Positions 1 to 8,705 of a stretch of 64,000 nt of DNA are shown in pieces (the first letter of the stretch is position 1; every line of letters starts with the position of its first letter). The DNA comes from an uncultured Poribacteria bacterium. GTDB taxonomy: Bacteria > Poribacteria > WGA-4E > WGA-3G. The stretch is taken from positions 4,272,506-4,336,505 of the forward strand of contig OX638316.1 in NCBI GenBank assembly GCA_951812525.1, read 5' to 3'. The translations under genes and the position numbers were made by a program. Below the pieces are notes generated by a model. That model saw only the letters and a list, made by a program, of their open reading frames with translations, was not told the DNA's origin and made no database searches.

Positions 1-6
1 GTTTCA

Positions 7-2298
7 ATGTCCGAGTATGAACCGAGCCAATTCCAGCAATTTCAGACGGAGCTGCGGAAAGCTACATCTGGTTGTAGTGGCACACTTAATTTTTTTCGTC
101 AGGCACCAGAAATTCCGAGACCGCGACGAGATAATGCCAAAGCGTTAATCCTTGCGTATACAGATTTATCCTGGAAATATCGTGCCGGTATCACCAGAGT
201 AACGGACACTGGAAACTGGACCTTTAATCTTCCGCCGGGGAAGTACTATCTGATGGCGATTGTTGATAACAACAGGACGAATAAATTGGATAGTGGCGAT
301 GACTTCGGATTTTACGGGGTTGAAGATATGCGGAAGCGCGGCAGCTTTCCACAGCCTGTTTTGATTTCCCCGAACCGATTCACCGAAAATATTGAAATAA
401 CAATTACCGCCACCTATCAAAACCGCAAAAAGACACAAAAGGAAGCCACCAGCACCCTGGCAGGCATCGTATCTCCAATTTCGGGAGATGCCAAAGCACG
501 GATTGAAGTATATGCGGACGCTGCTTTAGTCGCACCTGTTGTGAGTGCGGAAACGGACACTGAAGGTAAATTTCGCTTCTTACTCCCCCCCGATGAATAT
601 TATGTCATCGTCAATCTGGACGCTGACAAAAACGGCAGATACAGTGAAGGCGACGGTTTAGGTGGTTATGGCACAGTGGACATCACGACCCAACCGCCTT
701 CCCCATTAGCGTTGGCAGAAGGTGATATCCGAAACATTGAACTCGTGATAAGTGCTCGCTACGATGCTAACGGACTACTTCACGCCGCGCCACCGGGTAT
801 CGAAACACACATTGAACAGGGGAATATCGCCGGTCGCATAATATGGGACGGACAGACTATTGAGCAAGGGATTTTGACGCTCTCTTATACACCCGACTTC
901 GCTACCCCGATTGCAATGCCGATTTCTGTCGCAGGCGATGGACATTATCAGGTTCAGGTCCTGCCGGGGAGTTATTATGTCATGGCAATCATGGACGCTA
1001 ACAGCGACCGGATGACAGGTATAACCGACGGCGTTGGGATATATGGCACACGACACCCTGTCCGCGGCGAGCCTATACCGATTCATGTGTTGCCCGGAGA
1101 AACGACAGCATATATCGACATTGAGATTCTCGCACTTTATATTGACAATGATGGAAATATGGCGGAAATAGAGGACGGTGGACGCTGGGAAATGAAGAGA
1201 CGCTATGGGGAACCCGAAGACATTTTTCGTCTTACCCGCAATGGACGTTTAAACGAGGAGTGGAAATACTGGACAAAAGGACTCGGTTTTGTCTGGGTAG
1301 AAAAGGGTGCCGGTTGGGAATTAGGAGACATGGAGCAGTTCACCACGAAAAAAGGGATTGATACGAATCTGATAGGTAAAGACAACACACAGATGCGTGG
1401 ACTTGGAAACAGTGAAGAGGCTGCGAAATTCACAATGGAAACCGAGGGGCAACTACCAGCGTTTATCTATTTTGTTTACGACAATGTAATTTGGGGTATT
1501 TCACCCGACGGTAATAGTACGCCTTTAGGTGTGGGACACAATCCGACAGTCGCGAAGGACGGGACGCTTGTTTACCAAGATAGAGATGGAAACGTTATTG
1601 TTCGGAATCGTGATATGCCGGATGGTGGTTTGCTTCTTGATAGACGGAAGCTGGCAAATGATGCGGCAATCTCACGCGATGCACAATATGTTGCCTATAC
1701 GCGTCCGGAGTTCGGGAATCGAAGTCGTGTCGTTATACAGCATATTTCGAGTGGATCGGAGTTCGTCGTGCCATCAACAGCGATGCAAAGCTTCACGCCT
1801 GCATGGAACAGCGATGGCACAATGTTGGCTTACGTTACAGCCGGGACAATCGAGAATCCGGGTTCGGTGATTGCAGCAGATACGGGGGAACAGCGACGAA
1901 ATATCTATGCGTTCGACCAAGTGGCGCAGAATGTGGAGCCGTTAGTGGTGTCTTTGGAAACAGACGATACGGAACCGACTTGGTCGCCTGCGAACCCGAA
2001 TCAACTGGCATTCACGCGCAGGGTTGGCGATTATGAACAGATTTGGCTCACTACCTATTCAAATGACGGTGTTCCTACAGAACAGCAGCTGACCCGAAAA
2101 GGTGGATCCCATCCGGTTTGGGTACCGCCAGAGGGTAGATGGATTATCTATGAAAACAGTGGACAACTCTGGAAAATAGATACGATGAATCCAGAAACCA
2201 CTGAGACGGTACTGATCCACAACGGACAGGTCGTATTCGGGAGTGAACCGGCAGCTGCAGCAGGTAACACTCAAGCGGATTTTCAGAGCGGAAAGTGA
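7..2298 (+). CDS. Surface protein with three Ca-loop beta-sandwich repeats and a TolB-like propeller (5' end probably missing)
   Basis: 763 residues are visible. Three related units lie at about residues 25-130, 145-250 and 268-375. Each has a core like LPPGKYYLMAIVD followed by an acidic loop (for example DADKNGRYSEGDGLGGYG) that looks calcium-binding, as in carboxypeptidase-regulatory-like or prealbumin-like folds. Residues about 484-740 carry propeller-blade motifs such as PTWSPANPNQLAFT and PAWNSDGTMLAYV, typical of TolB/WD40-like PD40 repeats. The frame is open to the left edge with no stop, and no signal peptide follows the first Met, so the true start is probably outside the window. 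The stop overlaps the next ATG (TGATG), suggesting translational coupling. A secreted or periplasmic binding/scaffold role is inferred; no catalytic site is recognised. Confidence 0.75.
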   Translation: MSEYEPSQFQQFQTELRKATSGCSGTLNFFRQAPEIPRPRRDNAKALILAYTDLSWKYRAGITRVTDTGNWTFNLPPGKYYLMAIVDNNRTNKLDSGDDFGFYGVEDMRKRGSFPQPVLISPNRFTENIEITITATYQNRKKTQKEATSTLAGIVSPISGDAKARIEVYADAALVAPVVSAETDTEGKFRFLLPPDEYYVIVNLDADKNGRYSEGDGLGGYGTVDITTQPPSPLALAEGDIRNIELVISARYDANGLLHAAPPGIETHIEQGNIAGRIIWDGQTIEQGILTLSYTPDFATPIAMPISVAGDGHYQVQVLPGSYYVMAIMDANSDRMTGITDGVGIYGTRHPVRGEPIPIHVLPGETTAYIDIEILALYIDNDGNMAEIEDGGRWEMKRRYGEPEDIFRLTRNGRLNEEWKYWTKGLGFVWVEKGAGWELGDMEQFTTKKGIDTNLIGKDNTQMRGLGNSEEAAKFTMETEGQLPAFIYFVYDNVIWGISPDGNSTPLGVGHNPTVAKDGTLVYQDRDGNVIVRNRDMPDGGLLLDRRKLANDAAISRDAQYVAYTRPEFGNRSRVVIQHISSGSEFVVPSTAMQSFTPAWNSDGTMLAYVTAGTIENPGSVIAADTGEQRRNIYAFDQVAQNVEPLVVSLETDDTEPTWSPANPNQLAFTRRVGDYEQIWLTTYSNDGVPTEQQLTRKGGSHPVWVPPEGRWIIYENSGQLWKIDTMNPETTETVLIHNGQVVFGSEPAAAAGNTQADFQSGK

Positions 2299-3641
2299 TG
2301 AAGATGTTTCATTCCAAAACCATCCATATCATAAAAAGAGGGCTCTGTATCTCTCTCTGCATACTCATATTGCTTCTTATTGGCGTAAACACTGCTGCTG
2401 CGCAATGGCTCTTGATACCGATGGATTTAGGTGCGCAGACCAACCATCTGAAAGCGTACGGGTTGACCTACTGGGCATTAGAGGTGCCGCGTGAGTATCG
2501 TTGCTATTGGTGGCTGAATTACCGGGGCGGTGCGTTTGTGCTACCGGATTCACCAGATGTCCGGATGCGCGCTGCACTCATGGGTGTCCGTTTTGAACCG
2601 ATGGATAACGCCACGTATACCAACATCAAGGAATCCGTTCTTCAAGGTAGCAATATGGACGAGATTCTGTTAGAAAAGGCACCGAAAATTGCGGTATATG
2701 CGCCGTCGGAGGCATCACCGTATCGAGATCCGTGGGACGATGCGGTGAAAATCGCGCTGGATTATGCTCAGATTCCGTACGACGAAATCTGGGATAAAGA
2801 GGTCCAAAGCGGGGTCTTAGAGACAGGGAATTACGACTGGTTACATCTGCATCATGAGGATTTCACGGGTCAACACGGTAAGTTCCACGCCTCGTTTTCC
2901 ACACAGGTATGGTATCAACAACGGATGCTAATGTTTGAGCAAGCTGCCTCAGAATCCGGATTTCGACGGGTGGCATCGCACAAAGGAGAAACGGCACAGA
3001 CGATCGCTGACTATATCGCCAACGGTGGTTTTATTTTCGCCATGTGCTCTGCACCAGAAACATTGGATATCGCATTGGCGACACTTGGCGGTGCAATCGA
3101 CATCGTTGCGCCTGAATTAGACGGAACACCGATTGCACCGGATGCAGAGATACGTCTCGATTTTCAGCGGACTTTGGCGTTCGAGAATTTCAATCTCTAC
3201 ACGAATCCGTTCCGATACGAGTTCTCGGATATAGACAATCCGAACCCTGATAGGGATGCGCAGAGTGGGGTTGAGGATTTCAAGCTTTTCGAGTTCGCGG
3301 CGAAGCACGACCCAATTCCGACGATGCTGACGCAAAACCATGTGAGTGTTGTACCAGGCTACCTTGGACAGACGACATCGTTTAACATGGATAGGATTCG
3401 TGGCTCCGTCACGATTTTGGGAGAGGTGGAAGGCAGTAACTACGCCAAATATATCCACGGCAAGTTAGGGAAAGGGACTTTTACGTTCCTCGGCGGACAC
3501 GACCCTGAGGACTATCGCCATCTCGTCGGCGAAGGTAAAATTCCGACGAATCTCGATTTGCACAAACATTCACCCGGATACAGACTCATCCTGAACAACA
3601 TTTTGTTCCCAGCTGCTCGTAAGAAACCGCAGAAAACGTGA
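2298..3641 (+). CDS. Exported protein of the 'LLIPMD...NHLKAYG' family, function unknown
   Basis: 447 residues with a clear signal peptide (hydrophobic CISLCILILLLIGVNTAAA, cleavage near AAA-QW). The mature N-terminus reads WLLIPMDLGAQTNHLKAYG. I recall this block from exported Bacteroidetes-like proteins that databases sometimes label 'asparagine synthetase B'. The N-terminal Cys and PP-loop of a real asparagine synthetase are absent, so that name should not be taken as function. The middle holds HLHHEDF and the C-terminal half FLGGHDPEDY, which could bind metal. ATG 2298 overlaps the upstream TGA; a GTG at 2295 is also in frame. Co-translation with the repeat/propeller gene suggests a shared envelope role. 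Confidence 0.75.
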   Translation: MKMFHSKTIHIIKRGLCISLCILILLLIGVNTAAAQWLLIPMDLGAQTNHLKAYGLTYWALEVPREYRCYWWLNYRGGAFVLPDSPDVRMRAALMGVRFEPMDNATYTNIKESVLQGSNMDEILLEKAPKIAVYAPSEASPYRDPWDDAVKIALDYAQIPYDEIWDKEVQSGVLETGNYDWLHLHHEDFTGQHGKFHASFSTQVWYQQRMLMFEQAASESGFRRVASHKGETAQTIADYIANGGFIFAMCSAPETLDIALATLGGAIDIVAPELDGTPIAPDAEIRLDFQRTLAFENFNLYTNPFRYEFSDIDNPNPDRDAQSGVEDFKLFEFAAKHDPIPTMLTQNHVSVVPGYLGQTTSFNMDRIRGSVTILGEVEGSNYAKYIHGKLGKGTFTFLGGHDPEDYRHLVGEGKIPTNLDLHKHSPGYRLILNNILFPAARKKPQKT

Positions 3642-3705
3642 ATGGTAGTCAGCGGTTAGCAATCGGCAATAGCACTTATTAACTATCTGATAACCGACCA
3701 CCGAC

Positions 3706-3810
3706 AGTTGTAAATCTTTGTAGGAGGGATTTCCAAATCCCGACAGCTGACAACTACTAACTGACCACAAGAGTTGTAAATCTTTGTAGGAGGGATTTCC
3801 AAATCCCGAC
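3706..3810 (+). repeat. Two direct 39-bp copies of a GTAG-hairpin repeat
   Basis: Copies at 3706-3744 and 3772-3810 are identical over 39 bp. Each contains GTAG (3720-3723; 3786-3789) followed by GGGATTT-CC-AAATCCC, a 7-bp stem with a 2-base loop. They lie between the stop of the exported-protein gene and the nadE start. GTAG next to a hairpin is the architecture of REP elements. Confidence 0.85.
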
Positions 3811-3846
3811 GGTTGACAACTGACAACCACTTGATGGATAAAGGAT

Positions 3847-5949
3847 ATGAAAGCTGTTGTTGCAACGTGCAATCTGAATCAGTGGAGTCTCGATTTTGAG
3901 GGGAACACGGCGCGTATTATTGAATCAATCGAGATAGCGAAAGCGCGCGGGGCACGGTATCGACTGGGACCGGAATTGGAGATCACAGGGTATTCTTGCG
4001 AAGACCATTTCCTGGAATTGGACACGCTGCGACACAGTTGGGAAGCGGTAGCACATATCCTAAAAGGGAAGCACACAAACGGCATCTTATGTGACATTGG
4101 CATGCCCGTCATGCATAAAAACGTGCGCTATAACTGCCGAGTTTTTGTGTTGGATGGTAAGTTGTTGTTGATTCGTCCGAAGATGGTGCTGGCAAGCGAC
4201 GGCAACTATCGGGAACATCGGTGGTTTGCTGCGTGGGAACACGGCTGGACAACCGAACCTTATACGCTTCCGCGTGAGATTCGCGAACTTACGGGACAAG
4301 AGAAGATCCCTATCGGCATCGCAGCGATCGCTACTGGTGATACACGCTTGGCATCCGAGACTTGCGAGGAGCTGTTTGTGCCGATGAGTCCACATATTTA
4401 CTTCGGTAATGCTGGCGTTGAGATTATCGCGAACGGGTCAGGGTCTCACCATGAATTGCGGAAATTGGACACACGCATCGCGCTTATCCGAAACGCCAGC
4501 GAAAAAAACGGGGGCGTCTATCTCTACGCGAATCAACAGGGGTGTGACGGTGGCAGGCTCTATTTCGATGGGTGCGCGTTGATTGCCCAAAACGGTGAAA
4601 TCCTTGCCCAAGGCACGCAATTCTCACTCAAAGATGTAGAGGTCGTCACAGCAACGGTGAACCTCGACGATGTTCGTGCCTATCGTGGTGCAAAGGCGAG
4701 TCGGGCAGTCCAAGCGAGCAAAGCAGAATCACTTCCAGAGATTAATGTTGATTTTGAATTCGACCCTGTAGACTCTGAAAGCACACTGAGAGTTAGCCCA
4801 AAAATCGACCCGTCCTATCACGATCCAGAAGAAGAGATAGCCCTCGGTCCGGCGTGTTGGCTTTGGGACTATCTGCGTCGATCCGGGGCAGCGGGATATT
4901 TTATTCCACTCTCTGGCGGTGCAGATAGCGGTGCCGTTGCGACGCTTGTGGGTTCGATGTGTCAACTCGTTGCTAAAGCAATTCGAGAAAAGGATGCAGC
5001 GGTTATTGGCGACGTTGAACGGTGGTTGGAAAAGGGTGAAACGCCCGATATTTTCACAGATCCGTGTGTTCTCGCCAATCGGTTGTTGTATACATGCTAT
5101 ATCGGGACAGAAAACAGTTCGCGTGAGACGCAAAAACGTGCGAAACTACTCGCTGAGCAGATAGGGGCATATCATCTGAATATCAACATGGATGGTCTCG
5201 TTAATGCGCTACAATCACTTTTCACGCGTATCACGCAGAAGAAACCGCGGTTCAAGGTCGAAGGCGGCTCGTACGTAGAGAACCAAGCACTCCAAAACAT
5301 ACAGGCACGGTTGCGGATGGTGATTAGCTACCTCTTTGCGCAGATGATGCCGTGGACGCGAAACCGTCAAGGGACGTTGCTCGTTTTAGGAACGGGGAAC
5401 GTTGACGAGGCACTGCGTGGCTACCTTACAAAGTACGACTGCAGCAGCGGTGACATTAACCCGATCGGTGGTATTAGCAAACACGATCTGCGTCGGTTTC
5501 TGATTTGGGCAAAAGATAAGCTTGGTTATTCTGCACTTGCTGAAATTGTTGATGCTCCACCGACAGCGGAACTCGAACCGATCACTGAAACCTACACGCA
5601 AACCGACGAAGACGACATGGGAATGACCTACGCCGAATTGAGTCGATTCGGACAGCTGCGAAAAATGGAGCAGTGCGGTCCCTTCAGCATGTTTGAGAAA
5701 TTAGTACAGGAGTGGGATCATTTGCCGCCGCGGGAGGTTGCTGAAAAGGTAAAACGGTTCTTCAGATACTATTCCATCAACCGACACAAAATGACGACGT
5801 TGACACCATCCTATCATGCCGAATCGTATTCGCCGGACGACAATCGCTTCGATCTTCGGCAATTCCTTTACAATACACGCTGGACATGGCAATTTCGGCA
5901 CATTGATGCATACGTGGAAAAATTGGAGAAAGCGAATGGCAATCAGTAG
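3847..5949 (+). CDS. nadE: Glutamine-dependent NAD(+) synthetase, long eukaryote-like form
   Basis: Converts deamido-NAD to NAD using ammonia released from glutamine. The N-terminal nitrilase-like glutaminase domain (about 1-280) shows the triad Glu43 (GPELEITGY), Lys112 (RPKMVLASDGNYREHRWF) and Cys173 (ASETCEELFVP). The synthetase domain begins near 320 with the PP-loop SGGADSG at 356-362. The C-terminus has ESYSPDDNRFDLRQFLY, a block I associate with eukaryotic NADSYN1/QNS1, and the length (700) also fits that group rather than the ~540-residue short bacterial form. ATG 3847 begins the nitrilase fold directly (MKAVVATCNLNQW). A repeat-rich gap on each side suggests a single-gene unit. Confidence 0.95.
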   Translation: MKAVVATCNLNQWSLDFEGNTARIIESIEIAKARGARYRLGPELEITGYSCEDHFLELDTLRHSWEAVAHILKGKHTNGILCDIGMPVMHKNVRYNCRVFVLDGKLLLIRPKMVLASDGNYREHRWFAAWEHGWTTEPYTLPREIRELTGQEKIPIGIAAIATGDTRLASETCEELFVPMSPHIYFGNAGVEIIANGSGSHHELRKLDTRIALIRNASEKNGGVYLYANQQGCDGGRLYFDGCALIAQNGEILAQGTQFSLKDVEVVTATVNLDDVRAYRGAKASRAVQASKAESLPEINVDFEFDPVDSESTLRVSPKIDPSYHDPEEEIALGPACWLWDYLRRSGAAGYFIPLSGGADSGAVATLVGSMCQLVAKAIREKDAAVIGDVERWLEKGETPDIFTDPCVLANRLLYTCYIGTENSSRETQKRAKLLAEQIGAYHLNINMDGLVNALQSLFTRITQKKPRFKVEGGSYVENQALQNIQARLRMVISYLFAQMMPWTRNRQGTLLVLGTGNVDEALRGYLTKYDCSSGDINPIGGISKHDLRRFLIWAKDKLGYSALAEIVDAPPTAELEPITETYTQTDEDDMGMTYAELSRFGQLRKMEQCGPFSMFEKLVQEWDHLPPREVAEKVKRFFRYYSINRHKMTTLTPSYHAESYSPDDNRFDLRQFLYNTRWTWQFRHIDAYVEKLEKANGNQ

Positions 5950-5956
5950 TCGGTAC

Positions 5957-5979
5957 GGAAATCTGCTACGCAGATTTCC
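5957..5979. repeat. Perfect hairpin with TAC loop
   Basis: GGAAATCTGC-TAC-GCAGATTTCC gives a 10-bp perfect stem 8 bases after the nadE stop. The TAC loop is shared with the two hairpins at 14754-14766 and 14804-14816. There is no T-run, so it looks more like a dispersed repeat than a classical terminator. Confidence 0.7.
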
Positions 5980-6040
5980 TTTCGGTTGTCAGTTGAGAGG
6001 TCGTTCGTTTCAGCCAAAATCTCTTTACCGACCACTGAAA

Positions 6041-7615
6041 GTGAGCGAAGCGAACGCTCCAACTGCTGACAGCTGTTTATCCAACAACCGACAACGATTA
6101 TTTTCTCTTCTCCTTGCGTTTGTGTTCATATTGAACCCCGCGCACGGCGCGCCTGACGTGCCGTTGAACTTTGATGGATGGATTACCGAGGCACTTGCGA
6201 AGTTAGAGACTGACGGTATCACAGGCGGTTTTCATCGACAGACGGCACCCCTCTCACGAACAGAAGTAGCAGAGATTATACAACAGGCAGAACGGCGAAT
6301 TCAGGCAGACCAGGTCGTTGTGTCGGCGATAGATAGGAAACTGCTTGAGAAACTGAAACGGGAATTTAGATCGGAAATTGCGGGTGAGCACGGGTTGGCG
6401 ATAGCAGCACTTCCACAACTCCGGGCAACAGAGGAAAAGATAGCACCAGCGATTGAAAGTGCGTTCCAGTACACACTCGGCAATCTTGAGCAGAGAACAG
6501 TCCCGCGCTTGACGCTCTACTCTGAATTTGAGGGACAGAACTTTGAAAGCCGTCCGCTTGACGGAAAAACCGCAGAACAACGTTTTGAACCGTGGCACCG
6601 CGCCCGCGGGTATATCATAGACTTCAAGAGAAGCTACCTACAAGTAAACAGCACGCACCTGAACTTAGTCGTGGGTAGAGATTGGCTTTTTTGGGGAGCG
6701 AGTCCCTACAAAAGCGTTGGTATCTCAGACAATTCACCGCCGTTTGAACAAGTTCGGCTGACGGGTAAACTCGGCAAGAAACTTAAAGCGACAGCCTTCA
6801 CGACACAACTGGATTCAACATGGTACGATGACGGGAAAAAACGCTATCTGGCGAAACGCTATATGAGCGGACACCGACTCGACTATCAGTTCAACGACCG
6901 TGTGGAAATCGGCGTTGCTGAGTGGGTGCTTTACGGGGGTGATGCGCAGACCCTGGAGTGGAAATACGCGAACCCGATTACCTTTTATTACGCGCTCCAA
7001 TACAATGCTAAAGCGGATGATAATATGATGTTTGCCTTCGATGCCTCCGTCCGACCGATTGATGGTGTGCGCCTTTATGGTGAGTGGCTCATCGACGATA
7101 TTCAGTATGTACCGACTTCAAACGATCCGCATTCAGTCGCATGGCTCTTGGGATTGACGTGGTATCCGCCGTGGTTAGAACGGCAGCTTGGTATCCATAG
7201 CGAGTATGCGCGCGTTAATCGATGGGCATACACACATCTTGTGCCTGATAACCAGTTCACGCATTTCGGCTATGCGATTGGACACCCAATTGGTACGGAT
7301 ACTGATACGGTGCGAGTTTCAGCCTCCTATCAGTTCACTGTCTCCACGGCGGCAGAAATCCGTGCAGTTTTGACACGACACGGTGAAGGGACAATTGCCG
7401 ACAGGTTTTACGGCGAAGATTACGAGTCGCTTCCGTTTCCTACGGGTGTTGTTGCCCGCGTGACAGAAATTGGTGGGCAGTTGTCTTACCGTCCATTGAA
7501 CGCGTGGAATGCCTCGCTGTTTTATGTATGGGAACACACACAGAATAGTGAACACAGTCTGGGAAAAACAACCAACAAACATCGGCTTGTGTTTCATGCC
7601 GGGTATGTATTTTGA
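6041..7615 (+). CDS. Wzi-like capsule-assembly family outer-membrane beta-barrel
   Basis: About 524 residues from GTG 6041. A hydrophobic signal segment (LFSLLLAFVFILNPAHGA) precedes the mature start near APDVPLNFDGW. The block DWLFWGASPYKSVGISDNSPPFEQVRL matches the WGxxxxxxxLSDNxPPF signature of the Wzi/capsule-assembly family, followed by alternating barrel-like strands and a C-terminal aromatic (LVFHAGYVF). The start is uncertain. The frame stays open back through nadE (ATG 5936 overlaps it), but 5950-6090 is repeat-type DNA including a perfect hairpin and is unlikely to be coding. GTG 6041 has no obvious ribosome-binding site. A role in anchoring or exporting surface polysaccharide is inferred from the family and fits the SLBB exporter at 21280-22449. 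Confidence 0.75.
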   Translation: MSEANAPTADSCLSNNRQRLFSLLLAFVFILNPAHGAPDVPLNFDGWITEALAKLETDGITGGFHRQTAPLSRTEVAEIIQQAERRIQADQVVVSAIDRKLLEKLKREFRSEIAGEHGLAIAALPQLRATEEKIAPAIESAFQYTLGNLEQRTVPRLTLYSEFEGQNFESRPLDGKTAEQRFEPWHRARGYIIDFKRSYLQVNSTHLNLVVGRDWLFWGASPYKSVGISDNSPPFEQVRLTGKLGKKLKATAFTTQLDSTWYDDGKKRYLAKRYMSGHRLDYQFNDRVEIGVAEWVLYGGDAQTLEWKYANPITFYYALQYNAKADDNMMFAFDASVRPIDGVRLYGEWLIDDIQYVPTSNDPHSVAWLLGLTWYPPWLERQLGIHSEYARVNRWAYTHLVPDNQFTHFGYAIGHPIGTDTDTVRVSASYQFTVSTAAEIRAVLTRHGEGTIADRFYGEDYESLPFPTGVVARVTEIGGQLSYRPLNAWNASLFYVWEHTQNSEHSLGKTTNKHRLVFHAGYVF

Positions 7616-7620
7616 AGAGT

Positions 7621-7690
7621 TGTGGGTACCGGGTTGTGGGTACTGGGTAGTGGGTACCGGGTAGTGGGTACTGGGTAGTGGGTACTGCGG
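7621..7690. repeat. GTGGGTA/CTGGGTA heptanucleotide array
   Basis: About ten 7-bp units alternate between GTGGGTA and C(T/C)GGGTA directly after the Wzi-like gene. The period is exactly seven bases, so any frame through it shifts each unit. ORFs reading through it are low-complexity artefacts. Confidence 0.85.
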
Positions 7691-7888
7691 ACTCATAACC
7701 CATAACTCATAACCCATAACTCATAACTCATAACCCATAACCCATAACTCATAACTCATAACCCATAACCCATAACCCATAACCCATAACTCATAACTCA
7801 TAACTCATAACTCATAACTCATAACCCATAACTCATAACTCATAACCCATAACTCATAACCCATAACTCATAACTCATAACCCATAAC
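7691..7888. repeat. CATAACC/CATAACT heptanucleotide array, about 28 units
   Basis: Roughly 200 bp of CATAAC(C/T) units in register, ending 9 bases before the ATG of the lytic transglycosylase. It resembles cyanobacterial short tandemly repeated repetitive (STRR) heptamers in form. The reverse complement of the same unit occurs at 11483-11541 and a degraded form at 25381-25412. Confidence 0.9.
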
Positions 7889-7897
7889 CGAAAAAAA

Positions 7898-8572
7898 ATG
7901 ATTCGTAAACGCACAGTTCTCATCATTATCACGACGGTTGTCTTGATTTTTCTGATCAGCGGTCTTATCAACGGTTTTCCGCCGGATGTGCGGTTGCTCG
8001 CGCTTACACCGAAGATACTCCAATATAAGGGGTTGATACAGAAACACGCTGTCAAAGAGAATTTAGACGCTCGGTTCGTATGTGCGTTGATTGCACAGGA
8101 ATCTGGGTTCGACAAAAACGCAGAGAGTCCTGTAGGTGCACTGGGATTGACGCAACTGATGCCCAGCACGGCAAAGGAACTCGGTGTGGAAGACCCATTT
8201 GATGCAGAACAGAACATTGCAGGTGCGGCGCGCTACCTACACTCATTATACCGCGCCTTTCCAGACAGCCCGGACGAGGATCGGCATCGGTTGGTGTTGG
8301 CAAGTTATAACGGTGGACTCGGACGGGTTCGCGATGCACAAGCCCTCATTCGTCATGGTAAAACGGCAAATCCGACGCTATGGGGTCCCGTGAGCATTGC
8401 GCTGAGCCAACTGACCAAAGCGCATGCGGATATACATGGTGAGGTATGGGAAAGCAGAGTGCCACCACACGGTTATTTTGAGGGATCCGACGAGACGCTG
8501 TACTTCGTTGGGCGGGTCATGCATTATTACGATAGAATCCAGCTGTGCGGTGGGTTTTTGTTTGTTCCATAA
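7898..8572 (+). CDS. Membrane-anchored SLT-type lytic transglycosylase
   Basis: 224 residues. An N-terminal anchor (TVLIIITTVVLIFLISGLI) is followed by a goose-lysozyme-like SLT domain: catalytic Glu68 in ALIAQESGFD, then PVGALGLTQLMPSTA and LASYNGG, the three standard blocks. It cleaves the MurNAc-GlcNAc bond of peptidoglycan without water, giving anhydromuramyl ends, and should act in the periplasm tethered to the inner membrane. The ATG follows AACCGAAAAAAA directly behind the heptamer array, so there is no purine-rich ribosome-binding site other than the A-run. Size and domain order resemble small Slt/MltF-like enzymes; no substrate-binding domain is present. Confidence 0.9.
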   Translation: MIRKRTVLIIITTVVLIFLISGLINGFPPDVRLLALTPKILQYKGLIQKHAVKENLDARFVCALIAQESGFDKNAESPVGALGLTQLMPSTAKELGVEDPFDAEQNIAGAARYLHSLYRAFPDSPDEDRHRLVLASYNGGLGRVRDAQALIRHGKTANPTLWGPVSIALSQLTKAHADIHGEVWESRVPPHGYFEGSDETLYFVGRVMHYYDRIQLCGGFLFVP

Positions 8573-8585
8573 GGTATGACACGTG

Positions 8586-8662
8586 CATTGTAGCACAAAC
8601 TTCTAGTTTGTGCCATGACCAGTTCACCTCACAAACATCGCAAACTAACAGTTTACGGTACA
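8586..8662. repeat. 77-bp repeat, left copy flanking the gene at 8706-9650
   Basis: The copy is collinear with 9705-9781 (equal length, about ten mismatches). It contains GTAG (8590-8593) followed by GCACAAAC-TTCTA-GTTTGTGC, an 8-bp stem, and a second weaker inverted repeat (AAACT-AAC-AGTTT). Two hairpins in one unit recall a REP pair (BIME). Confidence 0.8.
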
Positions 8663-8672
8663 TACTCTCTTT

Positions 8673-8696
8673 GGTGCGGTTAGAAACCTCGCCTAC
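8673..8696 (-). repeat. Degenerate CTAC-foot hairpin (REP-like)
   Basis: GGTGCGGTT...AACCTCGCCTAC: the stem has two mismatches, but the CTAC foot and the GGTT/AACC core match the other family members. Confidence 0.55.
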
Positions 8697-8705
8697 CTAT
8701 TGTGA

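Noticed and set aside
2298-3641. Asparagine synthetase B name
   Set aside because: No N-terminal catalytic Cys or PP-loop and a signal peptide is present; only the database label fits.
7319-7717. Minus-strand ORFs (132 and 87 residues) through 7319-7717
   Set aside because: They read antisense through the 3' end of the Wzi-like gene and the heptamer array; the protein is a low-complexity PTTQYPLP-type repeat produced by the 7-bp unit.
7691-7888. Possible CRISPR array
   Set aside because: Units are 7 bp and contiguous with no spacers; no cas genes.
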